Source: Serratia marcescens
GTDB taxonomy: Bacteria > Pseudomonadota > Gammaproteobacteria > Enterobacterales > Enterobacteriaceae
Direction of reading: 5' to 3'
NCBI RefSeq assembly: GCF_029846115.1
Contig: NZ_JARVZZ010000001.1
Location: 1,860,001 to 1,924,000, forward strand
DNA: 64,000 bases
The notes under the pieces are model-generated. The model had not been told where the DNA came from. It worked only from the letters and a program-made list of their open reading frames with translations, and made no database searches. Both the position numbers and the translations under genes were made by a program. Shown in pieces: positions 11,029 to 18,737 of the stretch (positions are counted from its first letter, which is position 1; the number at the start of each line of letters is the position of its first letter).

Positions 11029-12060
11029 ATGCGCGCATTGGCGATGAAGAACTGGCTGACGGGCGTGGCGCTGAGCGCCACCCTGCTGCTGACCGGCTGC
11101 GGGCCGGAGCAGGTGGACCTGACGGGTAAAACCATGGGCACCTCGTATTCGATCCGTTACGTGACCGGCGACGATACGCCGTCGGCGCGCGAGATGCAGG
11201 CGGAGATCGACAAACGGCTGGAGCAGGTGAACGACCAGATGTCCACCTACCGGCCGGATTCCGAGCTGAGCCGCTTCAACGCCAGCCGCGACATTGACCG
11301 GCCGTTCCCTGTTTCGCCGGCGACCGCCGAGGTGGTGCGCGAAGCGCTGCGCATCAACCGCGTGACCGATGGCGCGCTGGACGTGACCGTCGGGCCGCTG
11401 GTCAACCTGTGGGGCTTCGGCCCGGAAGGGCGGCCGGATAAAGTGCCGAGCGAGGCGGAGCTGGCGCACCGTCGCGCCTGGACCGGTGCCGATAAACTGG
11501 CGGTGCAGGGCAGCGCGCTGGTGAAAAGCATCCCCGAGCTGTATGTCGACCTGTCGTCGATCGCCAAAGGATACGGCGTGGACGTGGTGGCGGAGTATCT
11601 GCAATCGCAACACGTGCAAAACTACATGGTGGATATCGGCGGTGAGGTGCGCACGCGCGGGCATAACGGCGAGCAAAAGCCGTGGCGCATCGCCATCGAG
11701 CGCCCGACCGCCGGCGCGCAGCAGCAGGCGCAGCTGGTGATCCAACCGGGGCAGATGTCGATCGCCACCTCGGGTGACTATCGCAACTACTTCGAGCAGG
11801 ACGGGGTGCGCTATTCGCACACCATCGATCCGATCACCGGCCGGCCGATCAACCACCGTTTGGTGTCGATCACCGTGCTGAGCCCGACCTGTATGACCGC
11901 CGACGGCCTGTCCACCGGCCTGAACGTGATGGGGCCGGAGCGCGGCCTGGCGCTGGCCAATCTGCTTGGCATCCCGGTGTTCATGATCGTGAAAACCGCC
12001 GACGGGTTTGAGGAGCGCTATTCGGACGCGTTCAAACCCTACCTGAAAAAGCGTTCGTGA
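11029..12060 (+). CDS. apbE: FAD:protein FMN transferase ApbE
   Basis: Periplasmic lipoprotein that attaches FMN from FAD to threonines of SGAT-type motifs, here presumably NqrB Thr236 and NqrC Thr230. 343 residues from ATG 11029, which directly follows the nqrF stop. ATG at 11044 (MKNWLTGV) is an equally plausible start. The signal peptide ends in the lipobox LLTGC (Cys24). Family motifs GKTMGTSYSI, a DLSSIAKGYGVD-type block and the late TADGLST motif are present. Its place in the nqr operon fits its maturation role. Confidence 0.95.
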   Translation: MRALAMKNWLTGVALSATLLLTGCGPEQVDLTGKTMGTSYSIRYVTGDDTPSAREMQAEIDKRLEQVNDQMSTYRPDSELSRFNASRDIDRPFPVSPATAEVVREALRINRVTDGALDVTVGPLVNLWGFGPEGRPDKVPSEAELAHRRAWTGADKLAVQGSALVKSIPELYVDLSSIAKGYGVDVVAEYLQSQHVQNYMVDIGGEVRTRGHNGEQKPWRIAIERPTAGAQQQAQLVIQPGQMSIATSGDYRNYFEQDGVRYSHTIDPITGRPINHRLVSITVLSPTCMTADGLSTGLNVMGPERGLALANLLGIPVFMIVKTADGFEERYSDAFKPYLKKRS

Positions 12061-12067
12061 GGTTGCT

Positions 12068-12295
12068 ATGCTGACGGTATTCGCCGCCACCTTCGTGTTG
12101 TTCCTGCTGATCGTCGGCGGGATGTCGCTGGGTTACGTGTTCAAACGCAAAAGCCTGCAGGGCAGCTGCGGCGGCATCACCGCATTGGGGATGGAGAAAG
12201 TCTGCGACTGCCCAGAGCCGTGCGATGCGCGCAAAAAGCGCGAAGCCAAAGCGGCACAGCGGCGCGAGCAGTTGGACAAACACCGCATTCTGTAG
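12068..12295 (+). CDS. nqrM: Na+-NQR maturation factor NqrM
   Basis: Small protein (75 residues) needed for Na+-NQR assembly, thought to supply iron to the NqrD/NqrE centre. One N-terminal helix (residues 3-23) is followed by a cysteine cluster at Cys34, Cys46, Cys48 and Cys52 (SCGG...CDCPEPC), the hallmark of the family, and then a basic tail. Starts 7 bp after apbE and is followed by the operon terminator. Confidence 0.93.
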   Translation: MLTVFAATFVLFLLIVGGMSLGYVFKRKSLQGSCGGITALGMEKVCDCPEPCDARKKREAKAAQRREQLDKHRIL

Positions 12296-12303
12296 CTGTA
12301 GCG

Positions 12304-12330
12304 AAAACCCGGCCTTGGCCGGGTTTTTTA
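12304..12330 (+). terminator. Rho-independent terminator of the nqr operon
   Basis: ACCCGGCC-TT-GGCCGGGT stem followed by six T, directly after the nqrM stop. Textbook terminator. Confidence 0.9.
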
Positions 12331-12471
12331 TTTGGGCCTTAGCCGAAAGGCGTATGAAAGTTGGGCTGTGCGCGATTAACAATGGCGCGAATTTTCAGGG
12401 CGTAACGGATAAAACGATCGCCAGAAAATACGAATATGCGCTTTCTCAGTTTCTTAAGCAGAGGTAACAGG

Positions 12472-12891
12472 ATGAACCGCATTTTTTTGGCTGGAACGCT
12501 GACTTTGCTGCTTGCCGGCTGCATGCACATGAACGATCCGAGGCCAAAGAACTACGCGGCCAACGTCACTGTGGTTGAGAACCACGTTTGCGTGCGGGTT
12601 CAACCGGAAGGGGACGAGCGGTTGGCCGGTGTCATTATCGAAGAAATCGGCAACGCCAACGCTATCTTCGGCAAGAACTTCGCGGATAACGAGATGCCTG
12701 TGGTCACTGCGGCTACGTGTATTCCCGACGATAACTATAAATTCGAAGACGGGAAGTCTTACGGGGTATCGGTGACGCTGTTGTCGCGGGATAAACGAAG
12801 TAAAGGTCTTGAGCCTGCCGCCCGGCTATTTGGGGCAGGGTTTAGTGTACGCAATGAAAATGGCACCATCCAGGTGGTTCCTGTCCACTAA
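12472..12891 (+). CDS. Small periplasmic lipoprotein, possibly a T6SS immunity-type protein
   Basis: 139-residue lipoprotein. A signal peptide ends in LLLAGC (Cys17). The mature part has cysteines that could pair (ENHVCVRV and AATCIPDD). I start at ATG 12472 because it gives a clean signal peptide and follows GAGG. It resembles the enterobacterial lipoproteins annotated as putative T6SS immunity periplasmic lipoproteins. That recollection is not checked here, and no function should be assumed. Lower GC than the nqr operon. Convergent with the cassette that carries the tae4 remnant, but outside its repeats. A lone gene between two terminators. Confidence 0.7.
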   Translation: MNRIFLAGTLTLLLAGCMHMNDPRPKNYAANVTVVENHVCVRVQPEGDERLAGVIIEEIGNANAIFGKNFADNEMPVVTAATCIPDDNYKFEDGKSYGVSVTLLSRDKRSKGLEPAARLFGAGFSVRNENGTIQVVPVH

Positions 12892-12911
12892 TGGGCGTTG
12901 AAAGTCAGACA

Positions 12912-12945
12912 GGCATAAGGCGAGTTTGTCGAACCGCCTTATGCC
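12912..12945. terminator. Inverted repeat between the lipoprotein gene and the cassette
   Basis: Perfect 11-bp stem GGCATAAGGCG / CGCCTTATGCC with a 12-base loop, 20 bases after the lipoprotein stop. No strong T run. Probably terminates transcription in either direction. In a cassette-free ancestor it would also have sat just behind the phosphodiesterase-like gene. Confidence 0.55.
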
Positions 12946-12958
12946 GTTAGTCGGTTAT

Positions 12959-12984
12959 TTATTTCGCCTTGCGGAAGCTTTTCG
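12959..12984. repeat. Left copy of the 26-bp direct repeat (partial 3' end of the GDPD-like gene)
   Basis: Identical over 26 bp to 14155-14180, the last 26 bp of the phosphodiesterase-like gene including its stop codon. On the reverse strand this copy still encodes KSFRKAK-stop. The sequence beyond it is unrelated to the rest of that gene. Confidence 0.9.
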
Positions 12985-13047
12985 TATCGATGTAAGGCAT
13001 CAGTGTTCAAAAATATGTTACCGCATTCATTTATGAGGGGTTATTTG

Positions 13048-13251
13048 CTATTTGGAATAGGCTAGGTTGCCGAGTGAACCTCCCACGAAACAGCACAACA
13101 CTAGGCCAATCGCCAGCAACTCGAAGTTAGCCGACATCTGATCCTCGCCCTCAACGTGGCCAATAATCCAGTCTGAGAGAAAGGGAAAAGCCAGGAGCAT
13201 GAGGCCGATACCTATTATCGCACCGGCAATAATTGCTGCTATCCGTTTCAT
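13048..13251 (-). CDS. Small two-helix membrane protein downstream of the tae4 remnant
   Basis: 67-residue protein with hydrophobic segments at about residues 4-25 and 44-62, separated by a short acidic loop (HVEGEDQ). Its ATG overlaps the end of the broken tae4 gene by 4 bp (ATGA), so the two were a translationally coupled pair. The second position of such a pair usually holds an immunity gene. However, known Tai4/Rap proteins are soluble periplasmic proteins of about 120 residues, and this does not resemble them. I do not recognise the family. Confidence 0.6.
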   Translation of the reverse strand: MKRIAAIIAGAIIGIGLMLLAFPFLSDWIIGHVEGEDQMSANFELLAIGLVLCCFVGGSLGNLAYSK

Positions 13252-13766
13252 ATCACCTGCCAGAACCAGACTTCTTTTGATTTAAAGAAATCGCTAAAAC
13301 GTCCATCCCAAGAAAGCCCCCATTGAATACGAAAATAGCTCGATAGTGTGGTTAAACGAGAACCATTCCACAGATCTATATGATCTCCCGAGCGATTGCG
13401 AAAGTTTTCATTCCCTCGCTGCCAGTAATCTTTAAAAAAGATAATGCCGGTTTTGCCTTTCAGCACCCGCTCAAACTGGTTGGGTGTGACTTTTACCATG
13501 CATCCTAGCCCCGGTATCGGTGTTCGTGCTAATGCATTTGCCAGTTCTTCAGCACGCAAAATATGGCCCTCACTTTTCTTGTGTAATCAACAAAAGTTCA
13601 CGCCTGACAATTTACTGACATTATACCCACAATGAACCAAAGCTGCACCGATGCGTATAGCACACTGATCATCAAAGGCTTTATCACCATGGGCAGTGCG
13701 GCATGGATACTCATCCCCATTGATTTGAGGATGTTTTTCCCAAAGTTTGTTAAAAGTTATCGACAT
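13248..13766 (-). pseudogene. Tae4-family T6SS amidase effector, interrupted by an in-frame TGA
   Basis: Reading from ATG 13766 (after GGAAT) gives a 172-codon frame with one internal TGA at codon 60 (13587-13589). Both halves match the Tae4 type VI amidase family, which cleaves the D-Glu-mDAP bond in peptidoglycan (Ssp1 and Ssp2 in S. marcescens). The N-terminal part has the catalytic Cys35 in DDQCAIRIG. The C-terminal part has KGKTGIIFFKDYW and the catalytic His129 in SGDHIDLWNGS. Both parts stay in the same frame, so a single base change, plausibly TGG to TGA after Cys59, explains the break. A TTG at 13559 could start the second half alone, but that would lack the nucleophile. Confidence 0.85.
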
Positions 13767-14154
13767 ATAATTCCTTTTAAATCATTCCATTATTCTCTAG
13801 CCCTCCGATGCCATAACATATGTTGATACCCGTAGAGCTATTTAGATGAGTGGAGGTGCTATTTAGAAAAGTCTAAGAAAGACTGATTGTTGGCGTGTTT
13901 CCAAAGATGGCCAGATCCTAGAGTATTGTCGTCACTAATGGTGATGTTTTGTTCGAAAAATAGACGTTTATCGCATTATGAGAAGAGGATATTTATGCGC
14001 CGAATATTATGTGGCTATACGTTTTATTTTTAATATATTTAATTGATAAAAAATAAAATATTAATATTGATTGATCGTGAAATTCCGGAGAAATTCCCTT
14101 CATTGGGGAGCGTGAGTATCCCCATTTCCTCAGATTTTCTCCGGTGTTCTATTG
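13767..14154. other. AT-rich non-coding part of the cassette
   Basis: 388 bp with no supportable gene, very AT-rich from about 14010 to 14080. It should contain the promoter of the tae4 remnant. A nested inverted repeat lies at 14085-14144. Confidence 0.5.
14085..14144. repeat. Nested inverted repeat next to the GDPD-like stop codon
   Basis: Outer arms CCGGAGAAA (14085-14093) and TTTCTCCGG (14136-14144) enclose inner arms TGGGGA (14104-14109) and TCCCCA (14119-14124). The whole folds into a long two-stage hairpin ending 10 bp from the right-hand 26-bp repeat. It may be a terminator or a recombination structure. Confidence 0.6.
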
Positions 14155-14180
14155 TTATTTCGCCTTGCGGAAGCTTTTCG
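14155..14180. repeat. Right copy of the 26-bp direct repeat (native 3' end of the GDPD-like gene)
   Basis: Last eight codons of the phosphodiesterase-like gene plus its TAA. Identical to 12959-12984. Confidence 0.9.
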
Positions 14181-15051
14181 CCTCGGCCGGTGAGTTGACC
14201 ATCACGCCGTCGGCGCCCAGCGCCAGCGCCTGCTGGTACTCTTGCGGCGAGTTGACGCCGAACAGGATGATGTGCGCCGGGCCCTGCGAGCGGAAGCAGT
14301 CCATCGACTCTTTATCCCAGGTGAGAAATGCCTTCGAACGCCCTTCGCCGAGGGTATATTTCTCCACCACTTCCACCTCGCGCTTCAACTCCAGCCCGTA
14401 CCAGCGCGGCTGCCGGTTGTCCGGTTTGACGTCGCACTGGTGCGCCATGGTGACGTTAGCCAGCAGCGTGCGGGTCTCGTCGCGGCTTTCGAAGCGTGGG
14501 ATAGCCGGCGGCAGCGCCTGCAGGTATTTGGCGTCGGTGGAGTAGACGCGGGTGCGGTTCAGGCTGTCGGTGCTTTCCAGCGTCGCCAGCAGCGCCTGGC
14601 CAAACTGCGCCGGATCGGCGTCCGGGGATTTGATGTCCAGATAAAAGGTGACGTGAGGAAAAGCTTTAAGCACGTCGTCGAGCCGGGGAATGCCGATACC
14701 CTGGCCGCGGAACGGATGCGCATCCCCCCTGGCGAAGGCCCAGCCGGCGTCGGTCTCGGCCAGCTGCGCGGCGGTATAGGCAGAAACCGGGCCCTGCCGG
14801 TTGGTCAATGTTTTCAGATCCGAAGGGCGATACAGCACGATGACGCCGTCTTTGGATGCTTGCAGGGTGATCCAGATGGCGTCGGCGCCGTTTTTCAGCG
14901 CGGTTTCGATGGCGATGCGGGTGTTCTCCGGCGCATCGGCGGTGCCGCCGCGGTGGGCGACGATCGCCGGCGCGTGACCGGTGGCGGCGCTGGCCGCCAG
15001 TGCGCTAAGGGATAGCGCGGAAGCCAGCAGCCAATGAGAAAATCTGATCAT
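14155..15051 (-). CDS. Exported glycerophosphodiester phosphodiesterase-like protein with altered metal-site residues
   Basis: 298 residues. I use ATG 15051 because it gives a proper signal peptide (MIRFSHWLLASALSLSALAASA). A longer frame from 15105 adds a polar, unlikely N-terminus. The GDPD fold is evident from VAHRGG (His33, Arg34), PENT, a GAD block, SKDGV and late GADGVMVNSP. Canonical GDPDs have E-x-D after GAD and H-D after the strand following KDG. Here those positions are Trp60/Thr62 and Tyr74-Arg75. Either this is a subfamily with different chemistry or it no longer binds metal and acts as a binding protein. Its 3' end is the target of the cassette repeat. Confidence 0.8.
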   Translation of the reverse strand: MIRFSHWLLASALSLSALAASAATGHAPAIVAHRGGTADAPENTRIAIETALKNGADAIWITLQASKDGVIVLYRPSDLKTLTNRQGPVSAYTAAQLAETDAGWAFARGDAHPFRGQGIGIPRLDDVLKAFPHVTFYLDIKSPDADPAQFGQALLATLESTDSLNRTRVYSTDAKYLQALPPAIPRFESRDETRTLLANVTMAHQCDVKPDNRQPRWYGLELKREVEVVEKYTLGEGRSKAFLTWDKESMDCFRSQGPAHIILFGVNSPQEYQQALALGADGVMVNSPAEAKSFRKAK

Positions 15052-15200
15052 GTAGGGTACCTTGTCATTATCGTTGTGGTGAGCCGCACGGGATACGGAA
15101 ATCATACTATTGAAAAATTAAGCTTTTTTAACAACGCGGAAATATCTGGCGGAAACGGCGCTTTCATCAAACCCTGCGGCCTTGAGCTTTCGGTATCTGA

Positions 15201-15216
15201 CTGTATACTTATACAG
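15201..15216. promoter_or_regulatory. LexA (SOS) box upstream of dinB
   Basis: CTGTATACTTATACAG is a 16-bp palindrome matching the LexA consensus CTG-N10-CAG with the preferred TA-rich centre. It lies 17 bases before the dinB ATG. LexA would repress dinB until DNA damage. Confidence 0.92.
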
Positions 15217-15233
15217 TGTTACTGGAGGGTGCG

Positions 15234-16295
15234 ATGCGTAAAATCATTCATGTCGATATGGACTGCTTCTTCGCGGCGGTGGAAATGCGCGACGATCCCA
15301 GCCTGCGCGATATCCCGCTGGCGATTGGCGGCAGCGCCGATCGGCGTGGGGTGATCAGCACCGCCAACTACCCGGCGCGGCGCTACGGCGTGCACAGCGC
15401 CATGTCCACGGCGATGGCGCTCAAGCTGTGCCCGCATCTCACCCTGCTGCCGGGGCGCATGGCGGCCTACAAAGAGGCCTCGCTGCACATCCGCGAAATC
15501 TTCGCTCGCTATACCCCGTTGATCGAGCCGCTGTCGCTCGACGAGGCCTATCTTGACGTGACCGACAGCCCGCAATGCAACGGTTCGGCGACGCTGATCG
15601 CCCAGGAAATCCGCCAGGCTATCGCCGACGAGCTGAACCTCACCGCGTCGGCCGGTATCGCGCCAATCAAGTTTCTTGCCAAAATCGCCTCCGAGATGAA
15701 CAAGCCGAACGGGCAGTACGTGATCACGCCGCCGCAGGTGCCGGCGTTTTTGCAACAGCTGCCGCTCAGCAAGATCCCCGGCGTCGGCAAGGTGACCGCC
15801 AAGCGGCTGGAGGACGTGGGGCTTATCACCTGCGCCGACGTGCAGCAATACGATTTGGCGCAGTTGCTCAAGCGCTTCGGCAAGTTCGGCCGGGTGCTGT
15901 GGGAGCGGTGTCAGGGCATCGATAGGCGCGAAATCTCTCCTGAGCGGCTGCGCAAATCGGTGGGGGTGGAGCGCACGCTGGCGGAAGATATTCACGACTG
16001 GGAAGACTGCGAAACGCTGATTATCGACAAACTCTATCCCGAGCTGGAGATGCGGCTGCGCAAGGTCAAACCGGATCTGCACATCGCCCGGCAGGGCGTG
16101 AAGCTGAAGTTTCAGGATTTTCAGCAAACCACCCAGGAGCACGTGTTCCCGGTGTTGAATCGGCAGGATTTGCTGGAGGTGGCGCGGCAGGCGTGGCGCG
16201 AGCGGCGCGAAGGGCGTGGCGTGCGGCTGGTGGGGCTGCATGTGACGCTGCTCGATCCGCAGTTGGAGCGGCAGTTGGCGCTGCCTTGGGAATAA
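15234..16295 (+). CDS. dinB: DNA polymerase IV
   Basis: Y-family translesion polymerase (353 residues) used in SOS mutagenesis and lesion bypass. It starts at ATG 15234 ([17 protein letters not shown]), six codons inside a longer frame, with GGAGG at 15224-15228. Catalytic acidic residues are present in HVDMDCF and [10 protein letters not shown] helix-hairpin-helix segment ([17 protein letters not shown]) and the little-finger domain follow. Single gene with its own LexA box and terminator. Confidence 0.97.
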   Translation: MRKIIHVDMDCFFAAVEMRDDPSLRDIPLAIGGSADRRGVISTANYPARRYGVHSAMSTAMALKLCPHLTLLPGRMAAYKEASLHIREIFARYTPLIEPLSLDEAYLDVTDSPQCNGSATLIAQEIRQAIADELNLTASAGIAPIKFLAKIASEMNKPNGQYVITPPQVPAFLQQLPLSKIPGVGKVTAKRLEDVGLITCADVQQYDLAQLLKRFGKFGRVLWERCQGIDRREISPERLRKSVGVERTLAEDIHDWEDCETLIIDKLYPELEMRLRKVKPDLHIARQGVKLKFQDFQQTTQEHVFPVLNRQDLLEVARQAWRERREGRGVRLVGLHVTLLDPQLERQLALPWE

Positions 16296-16296
16296 A

Positions 16297-16323
16297 AAAG
16301 CCGGCGACTCGCCGGCTTTTTGC
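16297..16323 (+). terminator. Terminator between dinB and pepD
   Basis: AAAAAGCCGGCGA / TCGCCGGCTTTTT hairpin. The A and T flanks on both sides make it work for both convergent genes. Confidence 0.88.
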
Positions 16324-16337
16324 GTTAAGCGCGCAGC

Positions 16338-17798
16338 TTACGCGCGCTCAGGGATCGCTTTCAGCAGCGAGGTCAGCAGCTTCCAGTACAGACCGACGCT
16401 TTCGATATGCACCTGCTCATCCGGCGAGTGCGGGCCGGTGATGGTGGGCCCGATCGATACCATGTCCATGTTTGGATACGGCTTTTTGAACAGACCGCAT
16501 TCCAGACCAGCGTGGATCACCATGATGTTCGGCGTCTTGTCGAACAGATCCTGATACAGCTCGCGCACCAGGTGCATCACCGGCGAGTCGGCATCCGGCT
16601 GCCAGCCCGGGTAGCCGCCCTTCGGCGCCACTTTGGCGCCGGCCAGCTGGCCCAGCGCGGTCAGCATCTCGACCACGTAGTCTTTGCCGCTGTCGATCAG
16701 GGAGCGGATCAGGCAGATGATTTCCGCTTCGTTTTCGCTGGTGGTGACCACGCCGACGTTCAGCGAGGTTTCCACCACGCCTTTCACCGCGTCGCTCATG
16801 CGGATCACGCCGTTCGGCGTGCCGTTCAGCAGCGCCAGGAAGCGCTGCTGGCTGTCGGCGCTCAGCGCCTGCGAAGCGCTGGTGGTCGGCTCCAGCAGCA
16901 CGGTGATGTTCTTCTCTTTGGCGGAAAGTTCGTTCTGCAGCACGGTCAGAAACTCCTGGCTCAGCGCTTTCAGCGCGTCGGCCTTGTCTGTCGGCACCGC
17001 AACCACCGCGGAGGCTTCACGCGGGATGGCGTTGCGCAGGGTGCCGCCGTTCAGATCCAGCACGCGCAGGTTCAGCGCCGCCGCATGGGCGAACAGGAAG
17101 CGTGCCAGCAGCTTGTTGGCATTGCCCAGCCCGACGTGGATCTCGGCGCCGGAGTGGCCGCCTTTCAGGCCCTTGAGGGTCAGCTTCAGGGTTTGGTAAC
17201 CGGCCGGCACCGCTTCGCGCTGCAGCGGCAGGGTAGTGATGAAGTCGATACCACCGGCGCAACCCATGTAGATTTCGCCTTCTTCTTCGGAGTCGGTATT
17301 GATCAGGATGTCCGCCTGCAGCCAGTTCGGCTGCAGCCCGAAGGCGCCGTCCATGCCTGCTTCTTCGGTCATGGTCAGCAGCACTTCCAGCGGGCCGTGC
17401 TCAACGCTGTCGTCGGCCAGCACCGCCAGGGCGGAGGCCATGCCGATGCCGTTGTCGGCGCCCAGCGTGGTGCCGCGCGCTTTCACCCACTCGCCGGCGA
17501 TATAAGGCTGGATCGGATCCTTGGCGAAGTCGTGTACGGTGTCGTTATTCTTTTGCGGCACCATGTCCAGGTGCGCCTGCAGCGCGACCGGCTTGCGGTT
17601 TTCCATGCCTTTGGTGGCCGGCTTGCGCAGCAGGATATTGCCGACCTGATCGCGCTCGGCGTGCAGGTTCTTTTCTTTGGCCCAGGTGAGGATGTGCTGC
17701 GCCAGCGCTTCTTCATGATAAGAAGGATGCGGGATAGAACAGATCTTGGCGAAAATATCCCACAGCGGCTGTGGCGAAAGCTGAGACAATTCAGACAC
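16338..17798 (-). CDS. pepD: Aminoacyl-histidine dipeptidase (peptidase D)
   Basis: Zinc metallopeptidase of the M20 family, a cytosolic dipeptidase with broad specificity including carnosine-type Xaa-His dipeptides. 486 residues from a GTG start at 17798, chosen because it gives MSELSQLSPQPLWDIF as in E. coli and has AGGAG 8 bases upstream. A longer frame upstream has no such support. Metal-site motifs LQAHLDMVPQ, GADNGIGMA and TEEAGMDGAFG are intact. Convergent with dinB. Confidence 0.96.
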   Translation of the reverse strand: MSELSQLSPQPLWDIFAKICSIPHPSYHEEALAQHILTWAKEKNLHAERDQVGNILLRKPATKGMENRKPVALQAHLDMVPQKNNDTVHDFAKDPIQPYIAGEWVKARGTTLGADNGIGMASALAVLADDSVEHGPLEVLLTMTEEAGMDGAFGLQPNWLQADILINTDSEEEGEIYMGCAGGIDFITTLPLQREAVPAGYQTLKLTLKGLKGGHSGAEIHVGLGNANKLLARFLFAHAAALNLRVLDLNGGTLRNAIPREASAVVAVPTDKADALKALSQEFLTVLQNELSAKEKNITVLLEPTTSASQALSADSQQRFLALLNGTPNGVIRMSDAVKGVVETSLNVGVVTTSENEAEIICLIRSLIDSGKDYVVEMLTALGQLAGAKVAPKGGYPGWQPDADSPVMHLVRELYQDLFDKTPNIMVIHAGLECGLFKKPYPNMDMVSIGPTITGPHSPDEQVHIESVGLYWKLLTSLLKAIPERA

Positions 17799-18137
17799 TA
17801 TAAGTCTCCTGTGACGGCAGGCTCCGACAGGACGGGCGTGCCGCGCGGTTGAGGTGAGCGGGTATCTGTGCGTCGTGGCACGATCACCAGAGAATATCAC
17901 TTTATTTCCGGCGGTGCGCGCACCGTATTGTGCGGTTTAAGCGCTTGAGCACACGGCTTCGCTGCGGGAATGTTCGCTTTTTCAGCATCAATCACCGAAA
18001 AGCCGCATGGCGGAAATCGCGAGGTTTTCCTCGGTACAACTGGAATTCAACGCGGTCAGTCTCTATAATCTCGCGCAACCTTTTTTCCCCTGAACTATAA
18101 AGTAAGCCGCTTCACCAGCCGGCTGGGACACGATTCT

Positions 18138-18596
18138 ATGAGCGAAAAATACGTTGTTACCTGGGATATGCTGCAGATGCACGCACGCAAGCTGGCGCAC
18201 CGCCTGCTGCCTGCCGACAAATGGACGGGCATCATTGCCGTAAGCCGCGGCGGCCTGGTGCCGGCGGCTCTGCTGGCGCGCGAATTGGGCATCCGTCATG
18301 TGGATACCGTCTGCATTTCCAGCTACGACCATGACAACCAGCGCGAAATGAAAGTGCTCAAGCGCGCCGAAGGCGACGGTGAAGGCTTCATCGTCGTGGA
18401 CGATCTGGTGGATACCGGCGGCACCGCGAAAGCGATCCGAGATATGTACCCGAAAGCGCATTTCGTCACCATCTTCGCCAAACCGGCGGGCCGTCCGCTG
18501 GTGGACGACTACGTGGTCGACATCCCGCAGGATACCTGGATCGAACAGCCGTGGGACATGGGCGTCAGCTTTGTTCCGCCGATCGGCGGCCGTTAA
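18138..18596 (+). CDS. gpt: Xanthine-guanine phosphoribosyltransferase
   Basis: Salvages guanine and xanthine (less well hypoxanthine) to GMP and XMP with PRPP. 152 residues, the same as E. coli Gpt. It has the type I PRT signature [17 protein letters not shown] and an [12 protein letters not shown] loop. Divergent from pepD and followed by a terminator, then frsA, as in E. coli. Confidence 0.97.
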   Translation: MSEKYVVTWDMLQMHARKLAHRLLPADKWTGIIAVSRGGLVPAALLARELGIRHVDTVCISSYDHDNQREMKVLKRAEGDGEGFIVVDDLVDTGGTAKAIRDMYPKAHFVTIFAKPAGRPLVDDYVVDIPQDTWIEQPWDMGVSFVPPIGGR

Positions 18597-18614
18597 GCCC
18601 AGCCAGCTCCAAGT

Positions 18615-18639
18615 CAACGCCCGGTTATGCCGGGCGTTT
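18615..18639 (+). terminator. Terminator after gpt
   Basis: CGCCCGG-TTATG-CCGGGCG stem followed by TTTG, 20 bases after the gpt stop. Confidence 0.75.
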
Positions 18640-18737
18640 GCGTTATCTTGGTTTATCCCGCCAGAGTTAGGTACACTACCTCCAGTTAAGTAGGCCTTTT
18701 GCGGCCTATCGCCAGATTTACGGAGGCTGTTGTTACC

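Larger units (their letters stand above)
12985..14154. mobile_element. AT-rich cassette (about 1.17 kb) between 26-bp direct repeats
   Basis: The segment between the repeats is clearly more AT-rich than the flanking genes. It carries, on the reverse strand, a broken tae4 effector gene and a small membrane protein gene, plus about 390 bp of non-coding sequence. Removing it together with one repeat would restore a simple arrangement: the phosphodiesterase-like gene convergent with the lipoprotein gene, with the 12912-12945 terminator between them. No recombinase gene is present. The mobile character is inferred from the repeats and base composition. Confidence 0.6.

Noticed and set aside
9817..12090. 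A 757-codon reverse-strand frame opposite nqrF-apbE
   Set aside because: Antisense shadow with low-complexity composition and no ribosome-binding site.
13632..13826. Forward-strand frame of 64 codons inside the cassette
   Set aside because: It is opposite the 5' half of the tae4 remnant, lacks a Shine-Dalgarno and has no recognisable features.
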